Part shown: positions 1 to 11,147 of the stretch, piece after piece
Numbering within the stretch: the stretch's first letter is position 1
Layout: each line of letters opens with the position of its first letter
Assembly: GCA_036346355.1 (NCBI GenBank)
Contig: CM070585.1
Location: 2,309,001-2,373,000 of the forward strand
Length of the DNA stretch: 64,000 nt
From: Rhipidocladum racemiflorum
Lineage: Eukaryota > Streptophyta > Magnoliopsida > Poales > Poaceae
Direction of reading: 5' to 3'
Translations under genes and position numbers: made by a program
The notes under the pieces: generated by a model
Told to the model about the DNA's origin: nothing
Databases searched by the model: none
Seen by the model: only the letters and a program-made list of their open reading frames with translations

Positions 1-451
1 CTGCTGCCTATCCGTCGTCCGGTCGCCGCCACCGTCATCTGGCCATCGTCATCCAGTTGCCGCATCTGGTCACCGCCGATCCCCTTCATCGCCCGGTCAT
101 CGCCGCTTGCCCGACCGAACCGGTCGTCGTCGCTCCTCATCATCGCCCGGCTCTCGTCCGCCCGGCCACCAGGCCGTCATTCGCCCGGTCGCGCTCACGC
201 CCGCCCGGCCGATCTGCACCGACGCTCATCTCATTGCCGCTCTCTTCCCGGCGGGTTTCATCGGGCGCCTCCATCAGTCTTTGCCTCCAATGTTGGTCCG
301 CTGTCGCCGCCGCTTCCACGGCTCGCGCCTACCGACCATCGCCTTCATTGGTTCGCGCTCTAGCCGGCTTGCCGCGAGCTCCGGCCGCCGGCCGCTTTTC
401 ACTCCGCCGGCTCTTTTCACATTGAAGTCTGGCTTCAAATCCACATACAAG
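1..451. other. C-rich, low-complexity sequence left of the first LTR
   Basis: The stretch is rich in CCG, GTC and GCC and opens several overlapping frames without any recognisable domain. Similar C-rich sequence fills the interior of the small LTR elements at 629-1644 and 42285-43754. This may therefore be the interior of a further, tandemly joined copy, but no polypurine tract precedes the LTR at 452, so that remains a guess. I see no gene here. Confidence 0.4.
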
Positions 452-628
452 TGTTAAGGATATTAAGGATATATTGCCTTATATAGTTGATTCCCATATA
501 TATGTTTTCCATATACATGCTTTCCTTATTTAGTTTTCCTTATTTAGACTTTCCTATTGTACCCTCATGTACTCTATATATTGTGGCCATTGGCCTCATA
601 TTGAATACATCAAGTCCTATTCGTAACA
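452..628 (+). repeat. 5' LTR of copy A (177 bp)
   Basis: It runs TG...CA and contains a TATATA-rich centre. The segment from CTCATGTACTC to TTGAATACA is the part best shared with the other family members. It matches 1645-1810 except for 11 extra bases near 575. Confidence 0.88.
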
Positions 629-1644
629 TGGTATCAGAGCTCTAGGTTTTTCTCCTACTCCATCCATCCGCCGCTAGTGCTGTTGCCCCCGGGAGGAGCA
701 ATCTCCACTCCCGGGGGCGGCCACCTCCTAGACGTGGTCATCTCCATCGTCCGTGCGTCGTCTTCCTCGGTCGGCCCGCCTGCTCGTGTGCCATTCGGCC
801 GCCCTCCGGCCAACCTCGCCTCCGAGCTTCACAGCCGCCTCTGCCGGCGCCCCGCCAGTCCGCTTAGGGTTAGGCGTCGTGCTGCTCGGACGTCGCCGCC
901 GCGCCTCTGCTGCGGACGTTGTCGTCGCACCTCGGTCTGCTTCCGGACGTCGTCGCCCGAGAGACTGGGTCCCACCTCGGCCTCCTAGCAGATCTGCGCC
1001 GGTCGCCTCGCCTTGTCAATCCGCGCCGACCACCTCATCGATCAACGCCCGTCGCCCATCCGTGCGACGGCAGTCTTCGTCCGTCTCCCTCTAGTCCCGA
1101 GCCGCCGGACTCCTCCGCCGACGCCCGTTCGCCCGTCCACCGAAACCAGCGCCCGTCCGCCGATCTGTTTCGATCGGATCGGGTCTGACTCTGGTGGCTC
1201 TGTTTTGTCGATCGGGTTCTATTGGTCCAGTTCAATTCAAGCCAATCGACCGGATGTTTGTTGCTTCAGTTCAATACTGTGAAGACATCTCTTGACCGGA
1301 TCTTGATTCCGTCTTCCGTCGTCGCTCAGCTCTCTTATCGGCTCGACTCATTCTGTCAACACTTTTTACCTTGGCTCGGCACGTTTGGTCGACCTCGTCG
1401 GTCCTTCTTCGTCGAATCGGCCCTACCTTCGACTTCTTTTCGTCGATTTGGCTTCTTCGTCGACTTTTCATCACCGACTGGGTTCTTCGTTGGCTATTCT
1501 TCGTCAGCTCGATGTTTTCAAGAGTTACATGCTACAACGGCTACTTCAAGACTATGACTTTGGATTTTCCCTTTTTAGTTCATCTCTTCCAAATGCAATG
1601 CTATTGCATACGCCTTGCATTTGTGTGTGTGTGGGGGGGGGGGG

Positions 1645-1810
1645 TGTTAAGGATATTAAGGATATATTGCCTTATATAGTTGATTCCCATATATATGTTT
1701 TCCATATACATGCTTTCCTTATTTAGTTTTCCTTATTTAGACTTTCCTATGTACTCTATATATTGTGGCCATTGGCCTCATATTGAATACATCAAGTCCT
1801 ATTCGTAACA
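1645..1810 (+). repeat. 3' LTR of copy A (166 bp)
   Basis: It lies directly after a 12-base G run and matches 452-628 with one 11-bp deletion. Confidence 0.88.
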
Positions 1811-2154
1811 AGGACAAGGGTCACGTGAAGCCAGAGCCTGTTGTTTTTCTTTTCCCGTGAAAGAAGGCTTTGGACTTTGACTGGTTCAAGTCCGTGGCTT
1901 CAAGAAGCTTCACGTCCGTCCGTCCGTCCAGAGGACTCGTGAGGATAAGCAACATCCAGTGAGCACGTGAGAAACATCTAGTGTTGCTCATGTTCTTCTT
2001 TGGGGACCATTTTCGTTCCTCGCTGCCCAGTTCGGACGGCTCGGCTTCGGTTCTTTTCAGCTAGGCTCGGCTCATTTCAGCATGGCTCTGCTGTCTTGGC
2101 TCTTTCGTTGGCTTGATGGCTTTCAGGCTACTACTTTTTAGTGTTGCGACTAGT
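1811..2154. other. Uncharacterised stretch between two LTR-element copies
   Basis: T-rich sequence with short direct repeats such as CGTC and GGCTCGGCTC. No coding signal is seen. It may be internal sequence of the truncated copy that follows. Confidence 0.3.
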
Positions 2155-2421
2155 AATTCCTAATGTTTTCTTTAGTCTTCTGTTGCGTCCATCCAAGTTT
2201 TTTTAGCATCTTGATTCTGTCGTCGCTAGGTTCTTTTATCGGCTCGGCTCATTCTGTCAACTCTTATTACCTCGGCTTGACTCGTTTCGTCGGCCTCGTT
2301 GGTTCTTCTTCGTCGATTCAGCTCTACCACCGGCTCTTCTTTGTTGTTATTCCTTTCCCTCATGTACTCTATATATTGTGGCCATTGGCCATCATATTAA
2401 ATACAAGTGCTATTCATAACA
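2155..2421 (+). mobile_element. Truncated copy of the same small LTR family (copy B)
   Basis: The piece from TTTTCTTTAGTCTTC to the TTCTTCGTCGATTC region matches the 3' interior of the intronic copy at 42147-43886. It then jumps directly into an LTR tail (CTCATGTACTC through GCTATTCATAACA, ending at 2421). The polypurine tract and the first half of the LTR are missing, so this is an internally deleted remnant. Its LTR tail (ACAAGTGCTATTCATAACA) is closer to the intronic copy than to copy A. Confidence 0.7.
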
Positions 2422-2912
2422 GATAGATGTCAGATTATATATTATACGGATAGGATACTTTAAAAACTTTATTTTTATCTATGTTTTCTACCAAATTAAC
2501 AATTCAAATTTAAATAAACATTCAGTCAGGTACAAATAGAGATCTAACAAACCTTTGCAATGTAGGTGCCTAATGCCTACTACCGTACAAATGATTATTC
2601 TCAGTATTCTGCAATGTTTGTGCCCATTCATGGCAGCTATCTCTTTGCTGAAATTATAAATTCTTAGCCATTTGGAAATATTTGCATGTAAAACTAGGGA
2701 AAATGCATTGATGTTCTCTGCTGAGTAACTAAAAATTCTTGACGATATGGTTATAAGTTTTAACGTTCCAGTGATGCTCTGTTTAAACTGTAAAACACTG
2801 TCGACTGCAATTTCAGCTATTCTAGTTTTGTTTTATGACTTGTCTTCTTCATTGTTTCGTTAAGAAATTGAACGATGTTTGTTGCTCATCTGGTTCTCTT
2901 CTCTTCTGATAG

Positions 2913-4794
2913 AGCCTATCAAAGCATAGCATCCAAGGATTACATACGCAGATCTTTATCAGGTGGTCCGGGATTCCTCCATTGTATTTGTTATTTCTAT
3001 ATAGCCCCTGGGGAGTACTAAGATATCTGAAATTGTTTCTTATTTGAGCTTTTGCATGGGTTTGAATAATCTGGGTTCTTCCATTGTACTTTTAATTCTA
3101 TATACTCCCAACTCCCAAGGGTACTTGGATGGGTATACGCGATATCGTTTCATGTTTAAGCTTTTGGGTGGTATCAATAGTGCAAATCAAATGAACTAAC
3201 TGGGATTTTACTGCTTAGCTTGCTGGAGTGGTTGCAGCTGAAGTTACTGGAGGTCCAACAATTGACTTTTTTTCCTGGAAGATGGGTAAATGAAATGACA
3301 TTTATTTGTGGATGGATGCATTATTGCCTTATGGACACTGTAACTGATTTTGACTGTAATCAGGATTCATCAGTTTGCCCCCGAGAAGGGCATCTTCCTG
3401 ATGCTAAAAAAGGTTATTGCTAAACAATTTTCTTGTTATTTGCTGAATATAGATATATTCTTGGTAAGAATATCTACCAAGTGTCCATCAAATGATTTAG
3501 GAAGTTATCACAATCAGCATATGCGCTCTTGCTGGATTATGGCTGCAGACCTCTCATGATCAGCCTGTTACAGTAGGGGTTTGTTTAAACGAGCCATTCA
3601 ATGTACTCGTTTATTTGGGAGCACCTTTTCTTAATGCAGAAAGATTATTCTTTATGCTGCACTTTGATCATGATGTATTGATCTGAGGTGATCTACTTTA
3701 GAATCCTGGTTAACTGTGGCTATATCGGCCATTTCGCATGTTATACCAGGATACCAATTCCTAATTTTATGGTTACTTACTTACCCCTGCAGAAAGCTTT
3801 CTCCCAACTGTTGAATATCTATATTGGCTGGGGTAAGTGTCATTAGTTATGGTAGTTTCTAAGAATACATTAAATGCAGCGGCTACGGGGGTGTTGCTGT
3901 CATGTTTTGTAGAATTTTCATGCGGTTTAGAATGTATCATTAAATGCTATGTTGAGTGCTAGATCGCTAGGCCATATTTATTGGTATATATTTTAATTGC
4001 TCTTTCTTCTTTTGTTGTTTAGGCGCATCGCATTTAAGGGACATCTTTCATAGGATGGGCTTGATGGACAAAGATATTGTAGCTCTATCTGGTGGTCATA
4101 CTCTGGTAACTGCTGCGTTCTTCATTTGAAACATAAGCACCGATTCTTTGAACATAATATTTCACAGCCAGGAATTGTTTTCGTAGGGAAGGGCTCATCC
4201 TGAAAGATCTGGATTTGAGGGTGCATGGACTAGGGAGCCACTTAAGTTTGACAACTCATACTTTCTGTAAGTTCAAAGTTAAGCCAAGCTGTCATATAGT
4301 TATTTTGGAAACTAGCGATGAGAAAGTGAGAGCATTTTCTATATTGATGTAGTGAACTCCTGAAGGAGGAATCAGAGGGGCTTTTAAAACTTCCAACTGA
4401 CAAGGTTCTCTTGGAAGATCCTGAATTCAGACGCTTTGTGGAGCTGTATGCGAAGATACATAATAGATGCTTTATTCTTGAATCCAGTTTAGCGATATCT
4501 GGATCTTTGAGAACATAATGTGTTCAATACCTCCCTTTATTCAAATGGCAGGATAAGGATGCCTTCTTCAAGGACTACGCTGGATCACACAAAGACCTTA
4601 ATTTTACTTTACACGAAATGTGTTTTTTTTACTTCATTTTTTTTTCTTTTGGTATTCTTCAGCACAGCATCATCATCTACAAACTCAGACTCTCCGACAG
4701 TTGTTACACTAGCACAGAGTGCCTTTGGGGTGGTGGCAGCGGTAGTTATCGTGGGTTACCTACATCTATGAGGCCTCTAAAGAAGACCAAGTAG
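2913..4794 (+). pseudogene. Decayed ascorbate peroxidase gene, peroxisomal/membrane type
   Basis: Ascorbate peroxidase reduces H2O2 with ascorbate; this type is anchored in peroxisomal membranes by a C-terminal helix. Exon-like blocks lie in order at 2913-2962 (EPIKA-stop-HPRITYADLYQ), 3219-3285 (LAGVVAAEVTGGPTID), 3364-3412 (DSSVCPREGHLPDAKK), 4023-4105 (HLRDIFHRMGLMDKDIVALS, then GGHTL with the proximal haem His), 4187-4266 (GRAHPERSGFEGAW, EPLKFDNSYF), 4353-4455 (ELLKEESEGLLKLPTDK), 4552-4601 (DKDAFFKDYAGSHKDL) and 4663-4771 (C-terminal hydrophobic helix LAQSAFGVVAAVVIVGYL). Defects are a TAG stop at 2927-2929, a seven-T run near 3277 that shifts the frame, ATAC instead of GTAC at the donor after 4455, and a shift before the usual basic YEASK tail. 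The exons carrying the distal haem-pocket Arg, Trp and His are not found downstream of the LTR-element copies. They may lie left of the window or be lost. Confidence 0.88.
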
Positions 4795-5468
4795 ATTGCT
4801 TGGATTTTCGTCAACATGGCCATCCTTGCTAAGATTGATTTACAATTTAACTATTGATCAATTCTTATGGAGTTTGTCAACATGGAGTTTTACTGTCACA
4901 GCTCGTGATTACAATAATTCTTATAGCTAGCGTGCATTTCTTTATTATTGTGGTTTCGTGCAGATCGATCTTTCAATTTGATTAACTAACAATTTCCAAG
5001 TCGTCATCACTTGCTAGTTACAATTATTAATTTGGCAAACCACAGATGGTACAAGCCCGTCATCACTGCCAATTTTTATAACCAGTTGGTAAAGAACTTT
5101 CGGTACGAGTATTGGCAGAGAATAAGCAACACCAGCTCAGCATAAATGATTTTGCAGCAAACAAGTGAAACAAAAGATGAGCCGAGACACTTTGCTATTC
5201 AAGTGTTAACAAAACAAACGCAATCTGATACAAGGAGGGCTCTCCTGCCAAAGTATCAAGCTGAAGAACCGAACAAATGATCAGCTGTTATTGGGTGTGT
5301 TAAATTAAATCATTAATCAGAAGGAGGCTAAAATCGAATCGAATCCCTAATTAACTTAAACGGCGAGACAGAAACTCCCAGGAGAACAAGCCCATCTCCT
5401 TCGCGGCGTCACCACCTCAAGCCTGGTTGTTGTGAGTAGTAGCAAAGAAAAAGAAAACCAAAAACGGA

Positions 5469-7236
5469 TCAGAAAGTGTTCAGTGTCTGTGTGATGTCCT
5501 GGAAGATCCTCAGCCTCTTCCCCATCTTCTCCTTCACCGCCGGGCTCGTGTCGCAGCTCGCCGGCGCTAGCTTGCAATTGCCGTGGCCGTTGCCTTCGAT
5601 GGCTGCTGCCTCGTCGTCGAGGACCGGGGCCAGAACCGCCGCGACAAGGGCCTCGTCGAACGCGCTGTGGTCCGGCAGCTCCGGCCATCTTTCCTCGGCG
5701 GAGAGCGACTTCCTCCTGACGCTGTTCTCGTCGTCGTTGCTCTGCTCCTTCTCCCCTCCTCCTACCTTGTCCATGGCCTTGCCGGACCGTGTCCTCTTCA
5801 GGTTGCCCATCGGATCATGCACCTGAGGCGGCTTCTGCGGATGATGCAGCGCGTTCTGTGGCTTCGTCGCCAGCAGCGGCATCCGCAGCGAGTAGAACGG
5901 CTGTGCGGACACATTGAGGATGTTGGGCTGCTGCAGCGCGGCCACCTTCTTGTTCACGCCAGCATTCTCCTCGGTGAAGTGGTCGCGCGGCAACGGGGGC
6001 AGCAAGTGATCGATGCACGGCTGCGGCTGCCAGATGCTGGAGGACGAGCCCAGCAGCAGCGCGTCGAAGAGCCAGCTCTTGTCGAGCTGGTCACCAGCGC
6101 GCGGCCGGCTGACGAGTTTGGCCTCGAGGTCCCGGAGCATCTCCTGCGCGCGCTCGTAGGCCTTGAGGTGCGAGTCCGCGCCGCGCAGGCCATCGACGGC
6201 AGCCGGGCGCACTTGCTTGAGCACGTCCTTGGCCTCGAGCACACGGCCCTGCTTCATGAGGCAGATGCCCATGTTGCACATCTTGTTGTTGTCCGGCCCG
6301 ATGAGCAGCGCCTGCCGGTACGCGCCTTCCGCCTCCGTGTAGTTCTCCTTCTGCATCAGCGCCCACCCAAGATTGCCCTGCACAGCAATGGCAAGAACAA
6401 GAATGATCAACAACACTGGCTTGGGTTGAGAACTTGAGATGAGGAGGAGATGGATTGGAGCTTTGAGCCACAAGAAATACGTGTGGACATACAAGGAGCC
6501 TGGTCGCTTCTTGCTCCAGGGTGACCTGGAACTTGCGTCCCTGCGACCGCGCCGTCTTGGTGCGCTTGCCGTTGAAGGCGGCGCCCTGGTGGATCAGCTG
6601 CAGCTTGCGCTTGAGCAGCGAGATCTGGTCGTCCAACCGCCCGCATCTCTGCGCATTGCGACAACAAGAACCAAGTCAAATTCAGCACGTACTGCCCCAG
6701 AATGATGCATCGGAGGCAAGGAAGAAAGTGTTGGCAAACCTTGTAGAGGTCGAGGAGGATGTTGTCGAGGGACTCCTGCGCCTGGTCGGAGCAGCGGCTG
6801 CGCAGCGACTTGATGGCCTCGATGGCCTCCTCGGCGCGGTTCTGCTGCTTCATCACGATGGCCATGTCCTTGAGCGCGCTGTCCACCCGGTCCCCCGCGT
6901 TGATCGCCGCCCAGAACAGCGCGATCGCCTTCTCCGGGTCCTTGTCCACCAGCTGCGCCGCCGCCGCCGCCGCCATCGCAACAGATCCATCAGCCCCAAC
7001 GAATCCAAACACAACCCCCAAAGCGCCTGTACCCAGGGAAACAGGACGCGTACCTGGACGCGCTTGGCGCGCACGTACGGCGTGTCGCCGACGGGGACCT
7101 TGTGGGCGACGTGGAAGGAGTCGGACTGGGTCCGGAGCATGGCCGCCGCCGGCTTGATGGGCGAGCAGGGCGCGGACTTGGTCGGCCGGAGCCCCACCGC
7201 GGCGTGCCACTGCTCCTGCTGCTGCTGCATCATCAT
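5469..7236 (-). CDS. POLLENLESS 3-LIKE 2-type TPR protein (MS5/TDM1 family)
   Basis: Four exons are read on the minus strand: 7236-7054, 6952-6740, 6648-6493 and 6377-5469, with GT-AG introns. They give 486 aa. The start chosen is the first ATG of MMMQQQQEQW, which is followed by the family's N-terminal motifs GLRPTKSAPCSPIKP and FHVAHKVPVGDTPYVRAK. The central part (about residues 60-260) is a helical TPR-like array: LVDKDPEKAIALFWAAINAGD, then SALKDMAIVMKQQNRAEEAI, LDNILLDLYKRCGRLDDQI, GNLGWALMQKENYTEAEGAY and NNKMCNMGICLMKQGR. A later SSSIWQPQPC block is also typical of the family. Arabidopsis MS5/TDM1 controls exit from meiosis in pollen mother cells, while the LIKE members are less well understood, so the role here is inferred only at family level. 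The length is slightly above the roughly 430 aa I recall for Arabidopsis members. No defect was seen. It is convergent with the APX pseudogene. Confidence 0.93.
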
Positions 7237-7689
7237 CGCCTCTGCCTTCCCCCTCCCTCGCTCGCCGCAAGGATGGGTTCCAATCCAAGAACGGAACGGA
7301 GGCAGCGCAAGAGAGGGAGAAGCGGGAGGAGGAAGCGGAGCGGTGGCAGTACACTCGGCATCGGATTCCATTCCACCACAGATATATGAATCCATTCGGG
7401 GCGTCCGACCGTTTGAGAAATAGCCGTTTGCGAAACTAGCCGTTGCAACTTGCTGGGCCGGGCCTCATCTCCACATCTCCTCGTTCGGCCCACTTTAACT
7501 GAATCTGCTTCGGCCCACTTATATTACTACCGGACCTTCTGCCTTAAAGCTAAGAACAGCCCATCCGGCCAAGCCCAACCCAGTAGTAATAGGCCGCGGT
7601 TTTCATCGTTTCGTGTATTCGCGTCTGGTCGTCTCGCCTCGCCTCGCCGGCGCCAGAGTCGTGGTGCTCTCGGAGGAACCGCCGCCTCC

Positions 7690-8028
7690 GCCGCGCGCTG
7701 GTGGACGCGGCTGGAGGCGTATCCATCCCGCTCGCCATGCTCCGCGCTGGGCGTTTCTATGGTATGGTGGCTGCGGATGTATCGCGAGAATGCCGTTTTT
7801 TCTCTCGTGTGGGCGGCCGTGGCGATGGCCCGGGATGTGTTCGACGAAATGCCGAGGCGCGGCAAGGCGAGGTGTTTGCGGTTCTGGCTGCCGAGCTATG
7901 GTGCAGTGGAAAGCGAATGTGTCATCGCATGGGCATTGACGCCGGCTGAAAGGGACTGCGCGCTGGTGCTCTGCGAATGTGAGTTGGCTGTATGCAAGGT
8001 CTACGAGAAGGATGCACTAGCGTGTTAA
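7690..8028 (+). pseudogene. Possible PPR-like remnant
   Basis: One frame reads MARDVFDEMPRRG at about 7825-7864. VFDEMP is a common signature at the end of a pentatricopeptide repeat in plant organellar RNA-binding proteins. Neighbouring residues do not continue the 35-aa repeat pattern, and the frame stops at 8028 after unrelated sequence. It could be a decayed fragment, a short captured piece or chance in GC-rich sequence. It lies head-to-head with the POLLENLESS-like gene, so the 7237-7690 interval could hold promoters for both directions. Confidence 0.25.
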
Positions 8029-9730
8029 TTGTATTAACTCGTTGGTTACGTTGTTTGTAGGGCCGTCGGAATAATGCGTGCAAAATTGGAAGGAACGGGG
8101 ACAATCGGCATTAAGCTTTGCAGCATGTAAGTGGTACGATTTTGATTACGTGCGACAAAGTTGATGTGCACTGATGATTTGCCAGTCATGTCTTATTGAC
8201 ATGTGGCCCCTGGGCCCAAATGTGTATTTATTGGCAAATAATCAATTGTTCCAAAATTCCAGTAATGCTTGCTTGTGTTGTTCCGGACCTTTAGACATGT
8301 AGTTGTTACCCTCCTTTCCTGTGCTCATTACATGTCATATCCGATGGTGTGGTTGTCTACCTTTTTTTTTGCATCATTTTATTTCCTTACCCATTGCTGA
8401 ATATGTTAATGTTACATCTGCTGGCCTATCGTATAATGGATCTCCATCATGCTCTTTTGTAGCCATGTGTAAGAATGTCACTGTTATATAGCATCTCGGT
8501 TCATGATATAGTGGTAGCTCCAGAGTCTTGTCTATGCACCAAAATCTCTTAGCAAGTTGCATAATGTATCGTGGTTGTCTTGGAGTTGTATGTCGACATG
8601 GACCATGTGATGTAGATGAGATGATAATCCAGATATGATGCTAAATACCCTAGAAAGCTAATGGCTAAATACACATTAAATGTTGAGTCCTGCGGTTGAT
8701 TTTTTTTTTTTTAAAAAAAAACTTTGTAGGGTGGCAATTGCTGGTATTCTATACTATAGCAATACCTTACTCTGCCTTTTGACCTTTTGTGGATCGAGTA
8801 CCATATATTGCAAAGAAGGAACAGTGTTTTTATAGTCTACTTCATAATCATTCTTATATGTTTAGAAAACTTCTTTATTGTTTTCCTGTTAAATCTTCTT
8901 CTGGGTCACTACCTGATATACAAGTTCTTGTAAACATGATGTTACTACAACAAATTTAACTCTCAGACAGTCAGACTCGTTATCACCGTCCCTCAAATAA
9001 ATTATTATAAAGATGCCTTGCATAAATTTTTTTTGACATTTACAAGGCCCTAAACATCCAGCAAATTGCTATATTTTAGATGCACTAAAGCCTCGGATAC
9101 AACCTTGCCAATATTGAGATTACCTGTAACTTATGTCCTTATGGACTATTGCTCCAGATTCTGTGCATTTTTTGACATCTGACAAAGATTTTCAGTGAAA
9201 GGCTGAAAAGGAGTGTTTTGGGGCTATATGCATTGTCGGTTAGCTCTCTTAGGTCCATAAAGTACTGGTATGCGAACCTTAGAGACCAAATTGTGCTTCT
9301 GTAGATTGATATGGGTTGAAGTAACCACCTGTGCCCTCCCTACAAGAATAAATATTTATACTCGCCTCTGGTCTGAAATCATATAATTAAGTTGTGAGAA
9401 GCTACATACATAGAAAGTCTAGGATCGGCTATAGCTGGACCTGAGAAGGTTGTCCAGGAATAACATTTGAGACTTGAGCATGGCTTTTTGCCTGTTTGTT
9501 TTGTTGACTTGTTGTCAGTATAGGTAAATCGCTTGATAAACATAATACTGAGGAGGGAGAGCCAGCTCAAGAAGACATAAAAAGAAAATAAAAGGATGTT
9601 TCTTGGAGGATATTCTTAGGCAATTATATTAGATGTTATGCCAAACAAATCCTGATTGCTCCTCACGTTGGCTTGATCAGTGTAATGAGGGTATTCTAAT
9701 CAAGTTGGATAATTAATCATTATATATTTA
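8029..9730. other. Non-coding stretch, no feature recognised
   Basis: AT-rich sequence with only short frames and a T14/A9 run near 8700. I see no domain, splice pattern or terminal repeats. Confidence 0.4.
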
Positions 9731-9821
9731 GGAAAATTATGTATATGCCACTGAAAAGTTTCAAAACTTTCGGTCTCACAATGGTAAATTTAAAACTTTT
9801 CAGTGGCATATACAATATTTC
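9731..9821. mobile_element. Short foldback MITE
   Basis: The left arm at 9731-9761 contains GTATATGCCACTGAAAAG, and the right arm at 9792-9821 contains its near-perfect reverse complement. The arms of about 30 bp leave a short loop, giving a 91-bp hairpin. I could not fix a target duplication, so the superfamily is undetermined. Confidence 0.7.
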
Positions 9822-10285
9822 CCCTTATATTACGTGCTTGTGCTTTCCCGGGAGTTTCCTTTGGGTATTCTGGGGCCACTCCATTATCCAACTACCAATC
9901 ATACCATGCAGCTGAGAGAAGTACCACGTATTTTATTTTTTTAGAGGATCCACCTGTACTCAACTGAAAATGAGTTGGTCTAGCAGTAGTTAAAAAAGGA
10001 CAACTGACACACAGGCAAGGGAATGCTATCTGTTTTTTTTTATTAGCTTGCAGATGGATCAACCTTACCTAACATTCCTATGTAGCTAATTTTGTAGATC
10101 ATGGTATTAGTTTATTGTTATTTAAGTTTCAGTTGGTTATACTACTATGTTCAACTCTAAGTTGCGGTTGTAAAAATTGGCCTTCTGCTACAATTTACCA
10201 TTTCAATTTCACACTCCATTAGTCAGTACTAGCAAATAGTGATATGTAAGATGAAATTATGTTCCCATGGGCAGAGACTTATGCG

Positions 10286-10468
10286 CTGTGTTACTCGGAC
10301 ACCTATGTCCAATTTTTTTTGCCAAATTGGATACCTTGAACCCGAGTTGAATGCCAACACCCGTGTCTGATTTCGAGTAGCATTTCCTATGCCCAAATTT
10401 TTTTGCCGAATTGGACAGCTGAATCTGAGTCGGATTCCGACTCTCGTGTTCGTGTCCAAGTAACACTG
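10286..10468. mobile_element. hAT-type MITE, trio copy 1
   Basis: The terminal inverted repeats are CTGTGTTACTCGGACAC (left) and the reverse complement of CAGTGTTACTTGGACAC (right). The flanks CTTATGCG (10278-10285) and CTTATGTG (10469-10476) match at 7 of 8 bases, as expected of the 8-bp duplication made by hAT transposases. Inside, sub-blocks built on CCGAATTGGA and GAATCCGAGT are repeated in both orientations. Confidence 0.8.
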
Positions 10469-10740
10469 CTTATGTGACAACAGGAAGGAGACACTGCTTG
10501 TTCATTTTCATTTGGAACTAATTCTCGGCCAAATGAAATTAGGACACATGGAGTTTTGAACTTTTAATTTCTTCTTTCTGCAGAAAGCCCACTGCTTCAG
10601 TCACAATCAAAGGAATCTAGGGAGAGCTTTGATGTTAGCTTTTGTGATGGACGCACTGGAAGAAAAGAACCCAGAAACCATGGTGAGCATGATATTATGT
10701 TGAATGTAAGTGCCACAATAACATGAAACCTTGTGCACTA

Positions 10741-10921
10741 CAGTGTTACTCGGACATCTGTGTCTAAAAAAATTTCCGAATCGGGTACCTTGAATCCGAG
10801 TCGAATCCTGACACCTGTGTGTGATTTTGAGTAGCATTCTCATCTCCAATTTTTTTTGCCAAATCAAATACCCGAATCCAAGTTGGATTCTAACTCCTGT
10901 GTCCGTGTCCAAGTAACACTG
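10741..10921. mobile_element. hAT-type MITE, trio copy 2
   Basis: The termini are CAGTGTTACTCGGACA and its complement ending AAGTAACACTG. The flanks GTGCACTA (10733-10740) and ATGCACTA (10922-10929) match at 7 of 8 bases. It is the same size as copy 1. Confidence 0.82.
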
Positions 10922-11023
10922 ATGCACTAATGTTGGTTATGTAGATTTGTACATGAAATGCTTTTAATAGTGGAAAGTTGAACTAGTTAGTGAACAAGAG
11001 CAACAAGCATTTTGACATCTAGG

Positions 11024-11139
11024 CAGTGTTACTTGGACACCTGTGTCCAAAAAATTTTGCGAATCAAATTTTTTGCCGAATTGGACACCCCAAATCCGAG
11101 TAAGATTCCGACTTCCGTGTCCGTGTCCAAGTAACACTG
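11024..11139. mobile_element. hAT-type MITE, trio copy 3 (shorter)
   Basis: The termini are CAGTGTTACTTGGACAC and GTGTCCAAGTAACACTG. A perfect 8-bp target duplication, CATCTAGG, lies at 11016-11023 and 11140-11147. At 116 bp it lacks part of the interior of copies 1 and 2. Confidence 0.9.
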
Positions 11140-11147
11140 CATCTAGG

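Larger units (their letters stand above)
452..1810 (+). mobile_element. Small non-autonomous LTR retrotransposon (TRIM-like), copy A
   Basis: Two direct LTRs (452-628 and 1645-1810) begin with TGTTAAGG and end with TTCGTAACA. The first is followed immediately by TGGTATCAGAGC at 629, the primer-binding site complementary to initiator tRNA-Met that is typical of Ty1/Copia elements. The second is preceded by a G-run polypurine tract at 1633-1644. The interior of about 1 kb encodes no gag or pol, so the element must use enzymes from elsewhere. The two LTRs are the same apart from an 11-bp gap, which implies a recent insertion or gene conversion. The flanks do not form a clean 5-bp duplication: ACAAG lies on the left, and AGGAC lies on the right with ACAAG only three bases further on. 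Some rearrangement is therefore likely. Related copies lie at 2155-2421 and, inverted, at 42147-43886. Confidence 0.85.

Noticed and set aside
57..1094. Several 90-120-aa frames in C-rich sequence
   Set aside because: Low-complexity composition of the small LTR element; overlapping frames in all phases and no domain.
5583..6437. 284-aa plus-strand frame with Leu/Arg/Val-rich protein
   Set aside because: It is the antisense shadow of exon 4 of the POLLENLESS-like gene; the minus frame has family motifs and splice sites.
6521..7423. 300-aa plus-strand frame
   Set aside because: Antisense to exons 1-3 of the same gene and running across their introns; no motif.
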